Program-made: the position numbers and the translations under genes
Assembly: GCF_014698835.1 (NCBI RefSeq)
Contig: NZ_JACJTU010000018.1
Span: 62,001 to 126,000, forward strand
Length of the DNA: 64,000 nt
Reading direction: 5' to 3'
From: Nostoc paludosum FACHB-159
GTDB taxonomy: Bacteria > Cyanobacteriota > Cyanobacteriia > Cyanobacteriales > Nostocaceae
Shown here: piece after piece, positions 44,237-51,646 of the stretch
Position numbering within the stretch: the first letter of the stretch is position 1
Layout of the letters: each line of letters opens with the position of its first letter
Notes under the pieces: model-generated
Told to the model about the DNA's origin: nothing
The model's input: only the letters and a program-made list of their open reading frames with translations
Databases searched by the model: none

Positions 44237-45718
44237 TTAGTAGCTAGGCATCAAGCCTGTATTACTTCTGAATTCTGAATTTTGAATTCTGAATTCTGAG
44301 TGAAGTGCTTGCTTTTTCACCGATAGAGGAATTTCAATCCAAAACTCAGTTCCTTGCCCTGGTTCTGATATACATTTGAGTGTTCCTCCATGTTTTTCAA
44401 CCACAATTTGATAGCTAATTGATAAACCCAATCCTGTACCTTTTCCAACAGGCTTAGTTGTGAAAAATGGGTCGAATAGTCGTTCTTTAACTGCTTCTCC
44501 TATCCCTGAGCCATTATCAGCGATTCGGATCACACAGTTCGTTTCAATTACTTCTGTAGTAATTGTAATTATACTAGGATGAGTATGAATTTCTGCAATT
44601 CCTCGTTTACTATTATGCTGATCGAGAGCATCGACGGCATTACTAATAATATTCATGAATACTTGATTTAGTTGACCGGGGTAGCAATCTACTAAAGGCA
44701 ATTTGCCGTAATTTTTAACTATTTTGATACCAGGATGATCGACGCTGCTCTTGAAGCGATTTTGTAGAATCAGTAAAGTACTGTCCAATCCTTGGTGAAT
44801 ATCAACACTTTTCTTCTCCGCTTCATCAAGGCGCGAGAAATTCCTCAGAGACAACACAATTTCTGATATTCTTTCGGCTCCTAATTCCATTGAATCGAGG
44901 ATTTTGGGCAAATCTTCTAGTAAAAAATCTAATTCAATTTTCTCAATATATTTTTGAATTTCTGGGGTGGGATTGGCATAAAATTGCTGATAAAGATGCA
45001 CCAGCTTCACCAAAGATTCTGTATAATCTTTTACAAATTTTAAATTGCCGTAAATAAAGTTAACAGGATTATTAATTTCGTGAGCAACTCCCGCAACTAA
45101 TTGCCCTAAACTAGACATTTTCTCAGCTTGAACTAATTGAGCTTGAGTTTGCTGGAGTTCCTTGAGAGAGTTTTCCAATTTTTTAGCTTGAGCCTCAGCA
45201 ATTTCCGCGAGATTTTCTTTGATTTGTAGGGCACTCCGTAGTTGCGTTCTTTGTTGTTTCAGTTCACCTGTTAACTTTTTAGCATCAGCTAAAGCAGTAT
45301 TCTGCGCTTGTAACAAAAACAAGAAATCAACAATTGGGTCGTGAATTGCAAAGTCTTTAAGCTTGATACCCAAAGGAGCAAGACTAGTTGTATCTGTAAT
45401 CCAGGGAGAACCTAAAAAAAATATCACCTCCTGCTCTGGGTGATACATCATCTGACCTTTGAGCTGCATCCGATTGTGGAGAAATTCTAAGATAAACAGG
45501 GCACGAGACTGTTTACTAATAGCATCAAAATCGACCAAAATTTTTGGACGATTGATTTGGAAATGCTGCTCAATCAATTTACCAACTAGTGGTTCTGGAC
45601 TAATACGTTCTAAAACATCGCCAGCTTGTACAATTTTGCGATCGCGATTAAATACCAAATGGAAAGGAAAAGCTTTCGCCAGTAATTCTGGTGAAAGCGT
45701 AAGGTAAGGAGGAGCCAT
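44237..45718 (-). CDS. HNOBA-domain histidine kinase, H-NOX partner
   Basis: A 493-aa soluble kinase. Residues about 10-135 form a haem-NO-binding-associated (HNOBA) domain (FPFHLVFNRDRKIVQAGDVL, LKGQMMYHPEQEVIFFLGSP). A coiled coil follows at about 135-200, then HisKA with H213 (GVAHEINNPVNF) and HATPase (N-box FMNIISNAVDAL, DNGSGI, GKGTGLGLSI). It lies 18 bp after the H-NOX gene on the same strand, so NO or redox binding by H-NOX probably modulates this kinase. No receiver is fused. The C-terminal tail from about residue 475 (HSEFRIQNSEFRS) is encoded by a heptamer repeat and is not part of the family. Confidence 0.92.
   Translation of the reverse strand: MAPPYLTLSPELLAKAFPFHLVFNRDRKIVQAGDVLERISPEPLVGKLIEQHFQINRPKILVDFDAISKQSRALFILEFLHNRMQLKGQMMYHPEQEVIFFLGSPWITDTTSLAPLGIKLKDFAIHDPIVDFLFLLQAQNTALADAKKLTGELKQQRTQLRSALQIKENLAEIAEAQAKKLENSLKELQQTQAQLVQAEKMSSLGQLVAGVAHEINNPVNFIYGNLKFVKDYTESLVKLVHLYQQFYANPTPEIQKYIEKIELDFLLEDLPKILDSMELGAERISEIVLSLRNFSRLDEAEKKSVDIHQGLDSTLLILQNRFKSSVDHPGIKIVKNYGKLPLVDCYPGQLNQVFMNIISNAVDALDQHNSKRGIAEIHTHPSIITITTEVIETNCVIRIADNGSGIGEAVKERLFDPFFTTKPVGKGTGLGLSISYQIVVEKHGGTLKCISEPGQGTEFWIEIPLSVKKQALHSEFRIQNSEFRSNTGLMPSY
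44266..44300. repeat. STRR heptamer repeat, 5 copies of TTCTGAA, inside the kinase 3' end
   Basis: Five contiguous heptamers (third and fifth each with one change) in the last codons of the HNOBA kinase. Seven-base units in a coding frame give the 7-residue periodic tail SEFRIQN. Same heptamer family as at 12218-12245. Confidence 0.85.
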
Positions 45719-45736
45719 ATTCGTGCTGTCCTGCGG

Positions 45737-46288
45737 TCAATTTGGTTTGTAAATCACTAAAAATTCATCGTGTTCACTACCTTCATCTCGACTCTGGGTT
45801 TGGGTAATATGAACCTGTGTATCAAACCTAGTTCCCAATCCCTTGACTAAACCAATAATCATCGGCGTCAGCCCTTCTCTATCAGAGCGATAGTGTAAGT
45901 TGAGAGAATTTTCCTCCATATCAGTACACTCAAATGATGGAGGCTGGAGTTTGGGAAAGCTAACTCCTACACGAGCATGAAGATTGTCGAGATTTTCTAA
46001 AAACTCAGGTAGTGTATCTCCACTCATATCCATCATTTCGCCATAGCCTTCTTCGGCTGTGTACTGAACCCAGAATTCCCCAAAGGCTTGCATAATTTCT
46101 CTAGGAGATAAACCCAGAACGCAACTAGCAGCTTCTACTAACCTGTGGGTAATGTCATCAGGATAAGCTTCCATACTGATGAAAACATCTACGTCCACCT
46201 CTGCTTTGTGCTTAATTACTTTCCACGTTTCTTCGCTAAAGCGACTGCACACCATGTCTTGAATCGCCTTGTTCACTAATCCATACAT
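45737..46288 (-). CDS. H-NOX haem-based gas sensor
   Basis: A 183-aa H-NOX protein. The proximal haem ligand is H104 (LDNLHARVG) and the haem-propionate-binding YxSxR motif is Y133-R-S135-D-R137. The distal pocket carries W73 (FWVQY) and has no obvious distal Tyr, as in the Nostoc H-NOX of known structure, which favours NO over O2 binding. Length is the standard single-domain size. It has a good GGAGA ribosome site before the ATG at 46288 and is followed 18 bp later by the HNOBA kinase, the usual partner. Signalling of nitric oxide or redox status is the expected role. Confidence 0.95.
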   Translation of the reverse strand: MYGLVNKAIQDMVCSRFSEETWKVIKHKAEVDVDVFISMEAYPDDITHRLVEAASCVLGLSPREIMQAFGEFWVQYTAEEGYGEMMDMSGDTLPEFLENLDNLHARVGVSFPKLQPPSFECTDMEENSLNLHYRSDREGLTPMIIGLVKGLGTRFDTQVHITQTQSRDEGSEHDEFLVIYKPN

Positions 46289-46485
46289 GGAAGTCTCCTC
46301 TTGCTACACCTAATTTTGCTTCGTGAATTTGACCGAGACTAAAATGACGATATTTCCTGTAGTTAAACCTTAAAATGTCTGATTACAGTTTTAAAAACCC
46401 AAAAAACCAGTAAAACTGTTCGTATTTTAATACTACAATATAGCGGAGTTACAACCGTATTTACACGCTTTCCTTTTACCTACAT

Positions 46486-47214
46486 TTATGCACTTGCAAG
46501 CAGCAATGAATTAGGAGACAAGCTATATTTAGATATTTGACGCTGAATTCCATTAAAAAATAGAACTCTCGCATCCATAGCTTCTACAATTGCTTGCTTA
46601 ATCTTGATATCGTCTTCAATCATTCCAATTTGAGCTTCAATCACCGCTGCTAGCTTCGCCGCGTGACTGTCATCGATATTAATATGAACTTCAAAAAAGA
46701 TCAGTGATTCTTTAGGTAAAGGAGCAGCACCGACAATTCCTTTATATAGTTGTGTGTACAACGAGCTAACAATCCCTTCGGAAGCATAACAGACAGCGCC
46801 TAGCGCAGCTAAATAGCCATACTTGTGAGGTATTTGTAAGTAAGTATCAATCAACGCGCGAGTTTCAGGTGCAGTAGGTAATGCTGCTAAAGTTTCGTCG
46901 TGGATACCAAGTGCGCGGGTAAATTGACGAAACAGTTCTGGGTGGGACTTACTTACATCTCCTTGCCCCATTTCGTCAAACAAGTTTTCCAAGATGACTA
47001 ACTGAGTACTTTCATCTTGGCAGCAAGATAAAATGCTAGCCAGGATACGATTAAATTCTTTCGAGAATTTGTACATCTGAACAGCTAGTATCTGTACATC
47101 TGGTAGAAATAAATTTCCAGTACGACACTGCATTAGAAACTCATGGTTCCATAAAGGATGATTATCAGTTATTTTCTGAAAAGAATTTTTAGCTAAAGAA
47201 AGTGTTTGTGTCAT
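46486..47214 (-). CDS. Haem-oxygenase-like diiron oxidase/oxygenase (HDO) family protein
   Basis: A 242-aa all-helical protein of the iron-containing redox enzyme group (TenA/HO-like fold). The fingerprint is LENLFDEMGQGDVSKSHPEL (about 75-94), E146 in the second core helix (YASEGIVSSLY) and HINIDDSHAAK with H177, D181 and H184. Family members include UndA, BesC and SznF, which cut or oxidise unactivated fatty or amino-acid substrates. Its ATG overlaps the stop of the methyltransferase gene (ATGA at 47211-47214), so the two are translationally coupled. Substrate unknown; the assignment to the superfamily is firmer than any activity. Confidence 0.8.
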   Translation of the reverse strand: MTQTLSLAKNSFQKITDNHPLWNHEFLMQCRTGNLFLPDVQILAVQMYKFSKEFNRILASILSCCQDESTQLVILENLFDEMGQGDVSKSHPELFRQFTRALGIHDETLAALPTAPETRALIDTYLQIPHKYGYLAALGAVCYASEGIVSSLYTQLYKGIVGAAPLPKESLIFFEVHINIDDSHAAKLAAVIEAQIGMIEDDIKIKQAIVEAMDARVLFFNGIQRQISKYSLSPNSLLLASA

Positions 47215-47981
47215 CGTGATACTTGTAGGGCTAGGTGGAGGGGTTGGTCAAGTAAGGGGCTAAAAAATGATTCATCTAGTGCGATATGTTCTGGAGTCAC
47301 ACGTAATTCCTGTAGGATTGGCATCGTATTGAAGCCAGCAATTTTAAGGGCATTAAAATAATCCTCAAGAGTTTTGTGAATCAATTGCACATTTAGCCAG
47401 GAACCGTCTCGTTTCCAAATACGGCCAGGAAACTGTTGATCTCGCTTGCTGAAGTAGCCTTTACCCTCAACTTGAAAATAAAATGGATATCCTGGCTCCC
47501 GCATATATGGAAAGGATGGATGGGGAACGCTGAATACAAATCGACCGCCGGGACGAAGAACGCGTGCAACTTCTGTCATGCATTCTTCGGTTTGAGCAAT
47601 TGTTAAATAATTAAATAGAAAAACTGCAACAACTAAGTCAATTTCATCATCATTAAATTGCTTGAGGTTGGTAGCACATCCTACTTGATAGCTAATGCCC
47701 AAAGCATCCTCTACTTCTTGCAAAATTGCTGCTTCAATCATGCTTTGAGAAAGGTCTATTCCATGTACTTGTGCAGATCCACGCCGGCGTAATTCTCGGC
47801 TGCAATAACCTTCTCCACAACCTATATCCAGTACTCGCAACCCACTAACAGGCTCACAAAGCCCTAATACAAAAGGGCGTGCTGTAAAGTCTGATAAAGA
47901 AATAGGTTCTCCTCTAATCCACTCTGATGCTGTGCGATTATATAAGTTCCTAGTTGAGTTTTTATGATTCAATGTTGACAT
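47211..47981 (-). CDS. Class I SAM-dependent methyltransferase, coupled to the HDO gene
   Basis: A 256-aa methyltransferase with motif I VLDIGCGEGYCSRELRRRG, acidic HGIDLSQSM and motif IV IDLVVAVFLFNYL, then LRPGGRFVFSVPHPSFPY, which is a Methyltransf_11 pattern. It is the first gene of a two-gene unit with the diiron enzyme, and faces the Fe(II) dioxygenase-like gene across a 409-bp AT-rich region. The coupling points to a shared pathway, probably tailoring of a small metabolite. Confidence 0.85.
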   Translation of the reverse strand: MSTLNHKNSTRNLYNRTASEWIRGEPISLSDFTARPFVLGLCEPVSGLRVLDIGCGEGYCSRELRRRGSAQVHGIDLSQSMIEAAILQEVEDALGISYQVGCATNLKQFNDDEIDLVVAVFLFNYLTIAQTEECMTEVARVLRPGGRFVFSVPHPSFPYMREPGYPFYFQVEGKGYFSKRDQQFPGRIWKRDGSWLNVQLIHKTLEDYFNALKIAGFNTMPILQELRVTPEHIALDESFFSPLLDQPLHLALQVSR

Positions 47982-48390
47982 TTTAAACTATTTATTTATA
48001 TTTGATTTATGTTTCGCTTGAGAAATCCCAAAGTAACAGTATTCAATACCGACGATATATATCTTTTAGCATTTAAATATATAAACAGTAACGTTGGTTT
48101 TACCTATTTTTATCTGTGGCTTTTGCTGGATTTTAAATTGGATAATTTCAAGCTTTAGGGAAATTAAATATAACTTACTTCGTAATTTCTTCAAAAAAAC
48201 AAGTTTTAAATTATTGGACTTCATGAATTTTTGATATTTTAATTTTAAATATACTTTATATTTCAGTAATTTTATTATTTCAAATTTTAGTTTATCTCTG
48301 CTTTATTAAAACAGTAAAAATGTGCTTTTTTAATCAAGATAAATAGCAGAACTAAAACAGTATATTTGACGAAGTATCAGTCAGATAATC
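47982..48390. other. AT-rich divergent promoter region
   Basis: 409 bp, strongly AT-rich, without a gene. It must hold promoters for the methyltransferase-HDO pair on the minus strand and the dioxygenase-like gene on the plus strand. I do not see a reliable operator palindrome. Confidence 0.45.
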
Positions 48391-49506
48391 TTGTTAATTT
48401 ATAATAACCAGGCTCGTTTTGACAACGAACTAGCTTTGGATACATCAATTTATTTAGCTAATTTAGAAGAACTTTGCGGAGAAATGATGTTAACAAAACT
48501 GGCAGTAGAATCACCAGCGTCTAGCTTAGAACATGAGCGTGCGATGTCTACGACGGACTACGCCTACGCATTTTCTGAGCTTGGCGATCGCCTCTTTGAT
48601 GAACTGGCTGATAAAATGGCTACGAAACGCCAGTATCGACTGCTGTTTGAACACACATTAAAGCCTGAGCTATTCCAGCAAATCCGAGTTGCTGCTGCCA
48701 GTTACATCTCAGCTTGTCTGAATAGTCCCATCATTCTTTCAGAAGCTGAAATGCTTGAACGGCTACTGGAAGCAAGAAATACTTTGCCGAACTACACCGG
48801 CACTGGTCTTTTAATGCCTAAGCGAGAACACACTCTAGCATTTAACCTCTTTCAAAAGAGCGTAGCTGAGGCTTTTTATCAACTAGGAGCAAATGATTTA
48901 ATCGATGCAGTAGATTTACCAGTAAATCTCCGTATGGTCTACGGCAAAACAGACGCAACGAAGTTGGGTTTGCCCTTTGCTAGCTCGAAGTGCCATAGCG
49001 ATGTTTGGGCAGGCGTTCCAGCTGATGCTACTGTAGTAGTTCTACCACTGTTTGGCGACATCGATAATATAACCATCGAAGCAGGTGAAATGCCCCGCGA
49101 AATGGAACTAGAGGCTATGCAGGTAATGTCAGACTTCGATGAAGGTCGAGATATTCCAATGGTTGTTTCCTACACAGAAGCACAATTACAACACGGTACG
49201 ATGTACTTTAATGATGCTCGTGGATTACACCAAACGGTAAGACGAAAGAACGAAGGTCTGAGAATTTCAGTAGATTTTCGCTTCCGCAGGAAATTCAACG
49301 AAGCTTACCGAGCAATGATACCACCTAGTATTGCTGGTATTGAAGAAGATATGAGCGTGCCCTATGAAGACTGGCTGAAAGTTGGCAATGAAACGCTGAT
49401 TGTATTTGATGAGACTGTTGAACAGGCTAAAAATAGGCAGAATATTGGCGCTCCAGTTCCGCTTTACACTCGCGGGTATCGCCTGGTAAATATGTTTAAC
49501 TTTTAA
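48391..49506 (+). CDS. Probable Fe(II)-dependent dioxygenase (HxD...H...R), unknown substrate
   Basis: A 371-aa protein from a TTG at 48391; other starts are a TTG at 48436 and an ATG at 48484, and there is no good ribosome site to decide. The C-terminal half reads as a double-stranded β-helix: H202-x-D204 (KCHSDVWAG), a hydrophobic strand TVVVLPLFGD, then H280 (RGLHQTV) and R291 (GLRISVDFRF). This fits the facial triad plus 2-oxoglutarate-binding Arg of phytanoyl-CoA-dioxygenase-like or StrG-like enzymes. The N-terminal 150 residues are helical and unrecognised. The position opposite a methyltransferase and a diiron enzyme suggests a joint biosynthetic role. Confidence 0.6.
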   Translation: MLIYNNQARFDNELALDTSIYLANLEELCGEMMLTKLAVESPASSLEHERAMSTTDYAYAFSELGDRLFDELADKMATKRQYRLLFEHTLKPELFQQIRVAAASYISACLNSPIILSEAEMLERLLEARNTLPNYTGTGLLMPKREHTLAFNLFQKSVAEAFYQLGANDLIDAVDLPVNLRMVYGKTDATKLGLPFASSKCHSDVWAGVPADATVVVLPLFGDIDNITIEAGEMPREMELEAMQVMSDFDEGRDIPMVVSYTEAQLQHGTMYFNDARGLHQTVRRKNEGLRISVDFRFRRKFNEAYRAMIPPSIAGIEEDMSVPYEDWLKVGNETLIVFDETVEQAKNRQNIGAPVPLYTRGYRLVNMFNF

Positions 49507-49532
49507 TTTGAAGAATACGAACAACAAAAAAT

Positions 49533-49557
49533 AAAGAGGTCTGTATTAGACCTCTTT
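49533..49557 (+). terminator. Rho-independent terminator after the dioxygenase-like gene
   Basis: AAAGAGGTCT (49533-49542), loop GTATT, AGACCTCTTT (49548-49557): a perfect 10-bp stem 27 bp after the stop. The symmetrical A/T flanks could make it work in both directions. Confidence 0.8.
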
Positions 49558-49673
49558 CTCAATTTTGATAGAAGTTGATAATCCTTGTAATAATCTAGGT
49601 TCAGTGCAATCATGACAACACGTATTTTCTTAGCAATAGCAGATTTGTTGTAGTATAAATCCTTAACAAAAAA

Positions 49674-49691
49674 GAGGTCGAAAATGACCTC
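49674..49691 (-). terminator. Terminator of the apc operon
   Basis: On the minus strand GAGGTC-loop-GACCTC is followed by a run of T (A-run at 49667-49673 on the plus strand), 37 bp after the apcC stop. A typical intrinsic terminator. Confidence 0.8.
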
Positions 49692-49728
49692 CTACCAATT
49701 CCCCAAAAAAATGTTCTGTCTACAGCAA

Positions 49729-49935
49729 TTACGACAAACCAGTATTAGCACCTTGTTTACCAGTTGCTAGTTCTACTTTGATGATTGTGCCGCCTGCTTT
49801 TTGAATGCGTTGCTGTTCGCGGAACCAGTTCTCATAGGGAACTAGCTTAGTGAAGTAGGTGTTTTGCAGTTCGCGTTGGGTACGAATTCGGGTTTGGCTG
49901 GGAACTAGAGCAGTAATCTTAAACAAACGGGCCAT
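49729..49935 (-). CDS. apcC: Phycobilisome 7.8-kDa core linker ApcC
   Basis: A 68-aa small core linker that caps allophycocyanin cylinders and tunes their energy level. The sequence begins MARLFKITALVPSQTRIRTQ and ends KVELATGKQGANTGLS, essentially the family consensus. The start is the ATG at 49935, preceded by AGGAG; a longer frame to 49995 is not used. It is the last gene of apcEABC and is separated from apcB by a 226-bp spacer with a long inverted repeat. Confidence 0.98.
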   Translation of the reverse strand: MARLFKITALVPSQTRIRTQRELQNTYFTKLVPYENWFREQQRIQKAGGTIIKVELATGKQGANTGLS

Positions 49936-50019
49936 GTTCTGAAAATCTCCTGTATTGTTTGTGGAAACTTTTTTATCTCTAAATCTTGAGTGCAAATCTT
50001 TAAATTATTTATTCCAAGG

Positions 50020-50117
50020 CTGGAAATCAAACATCAATACTAGACCACCAACACTCATCACTGATAATTGACCAAGATAAGCAATATAACGTCCTAGCAC
50101 TCACGGTTGATTTCCAG
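50020..50117 (-). promoter_or_regulatory. Long-range inverted repeat in the apcB-apcC spacer
   Basis: CTGGAAATCAA (50020-50030) and TTGATTTCCAG (50107-50117) are perfect 11-bp complements with a 76-nt loop. In the transcript this forms a stem between apcB and apcC. It may give partial termination or RNA processing, which would explain separate apcC messages known from other cyanobacteria. Confidence 0.55.
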
Positions 50118-50161
50118 ACCTTAATAAAGCCGCACCTAAATTCTTAAGCGCAAACCAGCTC

Positions 50162-50650
50162 TTAGCTTAAGCCAGAGGAGATATAGTCTAAGTAAACGCC
50201 CATTTCTTTACCGGCGTCAGAACCTACCAAACTAGCGGTTACTTCCTTGATTGCTTGGATAGCTTGCACGGTAGCACCAACAGGTACACCCAAGGAGTTA
50301 TAGGTTTCCTTCAAGCCATTGAGTACGCGCTCATCTAGGATGGAAGGATCGCCAGCCAACATAGCGTAGGTGGCATAGCGGAGGTAGTAGTCTAAGTCAC
50401 GAATACAAGCTGCATAGCGACGGGTGGTGTACATGTTGCCACCGGGACGGGTGATGTCAGAGTACAGCAAAGATTTTGCTACAGCTTCTTTGACAATGGT
50501 AGCAGCGTTGGCACTGATGGTGCTAGCAGCACGTACCCGCAGTTCGCCAGTAGAGAAATAGCCTTTTAGCTTCTCTAAAGCAGCAGAGTCGAGGTATTTA
50601 CCTTGAACGTCTGCGGAGTTAATGACAGCGGTAATTGCGTCTTGAGCCAT
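50162..50650 (-). CDS. apcB: Allophycocyanin beta subunit
   Basis: A 162-aa phycobiliprotein, part of the phycobilisome core that passes energy to the photosystems. The phycocyanobilin-binding Cys is C82 (YAACIRDLDYYL), and N72 in PGGNMYTT is the residue usually methylated. Full length and consensus-like. It follows apcA by 65 bp on the minus strand. Confidence 0.98.
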   Translation of the reverse strand: MAQDAITAVINSADVQGKYLDSAALEKLKGYFSTGELRVRAASTISANAATIVKEAVAKSLLYSDITRPGGNMYTTRRYAACIRDLDYYLRYATYAMLAGDPSILDERVLNGLKETYNSLGVPVGATVQAIQAIKEVTASLVGSDAGKEMGVYLDYISSGLS

Positions 50651-50715
50651 GTTGTTAATTCCTTATTTCCAACCGTATTGCAATACTTCTGTTTCAGCAG
50701 CTAAATAGCTTCAGC

Positions 50716-51201
50716 CTACAGTAGGGCGCCAACTAGATAGTCGAAGTAGCCACCAGCTTCAGCAGCATCTTCACTAGATAGCAGTGTAGCAGCGCCATTC
50801 TTCAAACCACGGATACCTTCAGCAACACCATCAATAGGAGTTCCTAAGGATTTGTAGAGTTCGCGGGCACCGATAACACCAATTTCTTCGATGGGGGTAA
50901 CATCACCAGCAACGATACCGTAGGTAACGAGGCGGAGGTAGTAATCTAGGTCACGCAGACAAGTAGCTGTCAATTCTTGACCGTAAGCGTTACCACCAGG
51001 AGACACAACATCAGGACGCTTTTGGAACAGTTGGTCGCCAGCTTGCTTAACTAGCCGTTCGCGATTTTCTGTCAAAACTTGAGCAATCCGCAGACGGCGC
51101 TCACCAGCTGCTACAAAGGATTTGATCCGATCTAACTCACCGGGGCTGAGATAGCGGGCTTCTGCGTCAGCATTCACGATCGCTTTCGTGACGATACTCA
51201 T
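50716..51201 (-). CDS. apcA: Allophycocyanin alpha subunit
   Basis: A 161-aa phycobiliprotein that forms αβ monomers with ApcB. The chromophore Cys is C81 (ELTATCLRDLDYYL). The sequence is close to consensus (MSIVTKAIVNADAEARYLSP). Upstream lies a 445-bp spacer to apcE that contains a repeat element, so apcA may also have its own promoter. Confidence 0.98.
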   Translation of the reverse strand: MSIVTKAIVNADAEARYLSPGELDRIKSFVAAGERRLRIAQVLTENRERLVKQAGDQLFQKRPDVVSPGGNAYGQELTATCLRDLDYYLRLVTYGIVAGDVTPIEEIGVIGARELYKSLGTPIDGVAEGIRGLKNGAATLLSSEDAAEAGGYFDYLVGALL

Positions 51202-51646
51202 TAATGGATTCCTCCAATACGAATGAAACCAGGATTTGATTAAACTGGTGCGACTTTGATTTGGTTAACTGAGTTTATTTTCTCATTGTTTTAGACACAA
51301 CAGTTTTATAACTGCTACGGCTAATAAATTACGAGTTTGCCTGAGTCAACATAAGTACACAAGCTTCTAAACTCAGCTACCTTCCGCAAAACATTTTCCG
51401 GCATTCTGTTGAGCATTTATGACTGCTCTTAACACTTTGTAATATTACTTTTCAGATTTACTCTTCTAGCTGCAATCTGAGAGCAGTATTACGAAAGGTT
51501 GCGAACGGTATTAGGGACTGGGGATTGGGTACTGGGTAGTGGGCATTGGGAAGAGTATGGGGGGACAAAGGGAAGGCTTTTGTTAAGTTGTCCCTCTGTC
51601 TCCTTGTCTTCCTAGTCCCCAGTCACCAGCCCCCATTCCTTACTCC
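51202..51646. other. apcE-apcA spacer with a nested inverted-repeat element
   Basis: GACTGGGGA (51516-51524) and TCCCCAGTC (51616-51624) enclose GGGACAA/TTGTCCC (51562-51568, 51588-51594) and degenerate GGGTACTGGG/GGGCATTGGG units. This is a low-complexity dispersed repeat. The rest of the spacer, next to apcA, is unique sequence that may hold an apcA promoter. Confidence 0.6.

Noticed and set aside
44084..44278. 64-aa plus-strand frame between ftsW and the HNOBA kinase
   Set aside because: It overlaps the kinase 3' end and ends in the STRR repeat; no ribosome site or domain is visible.
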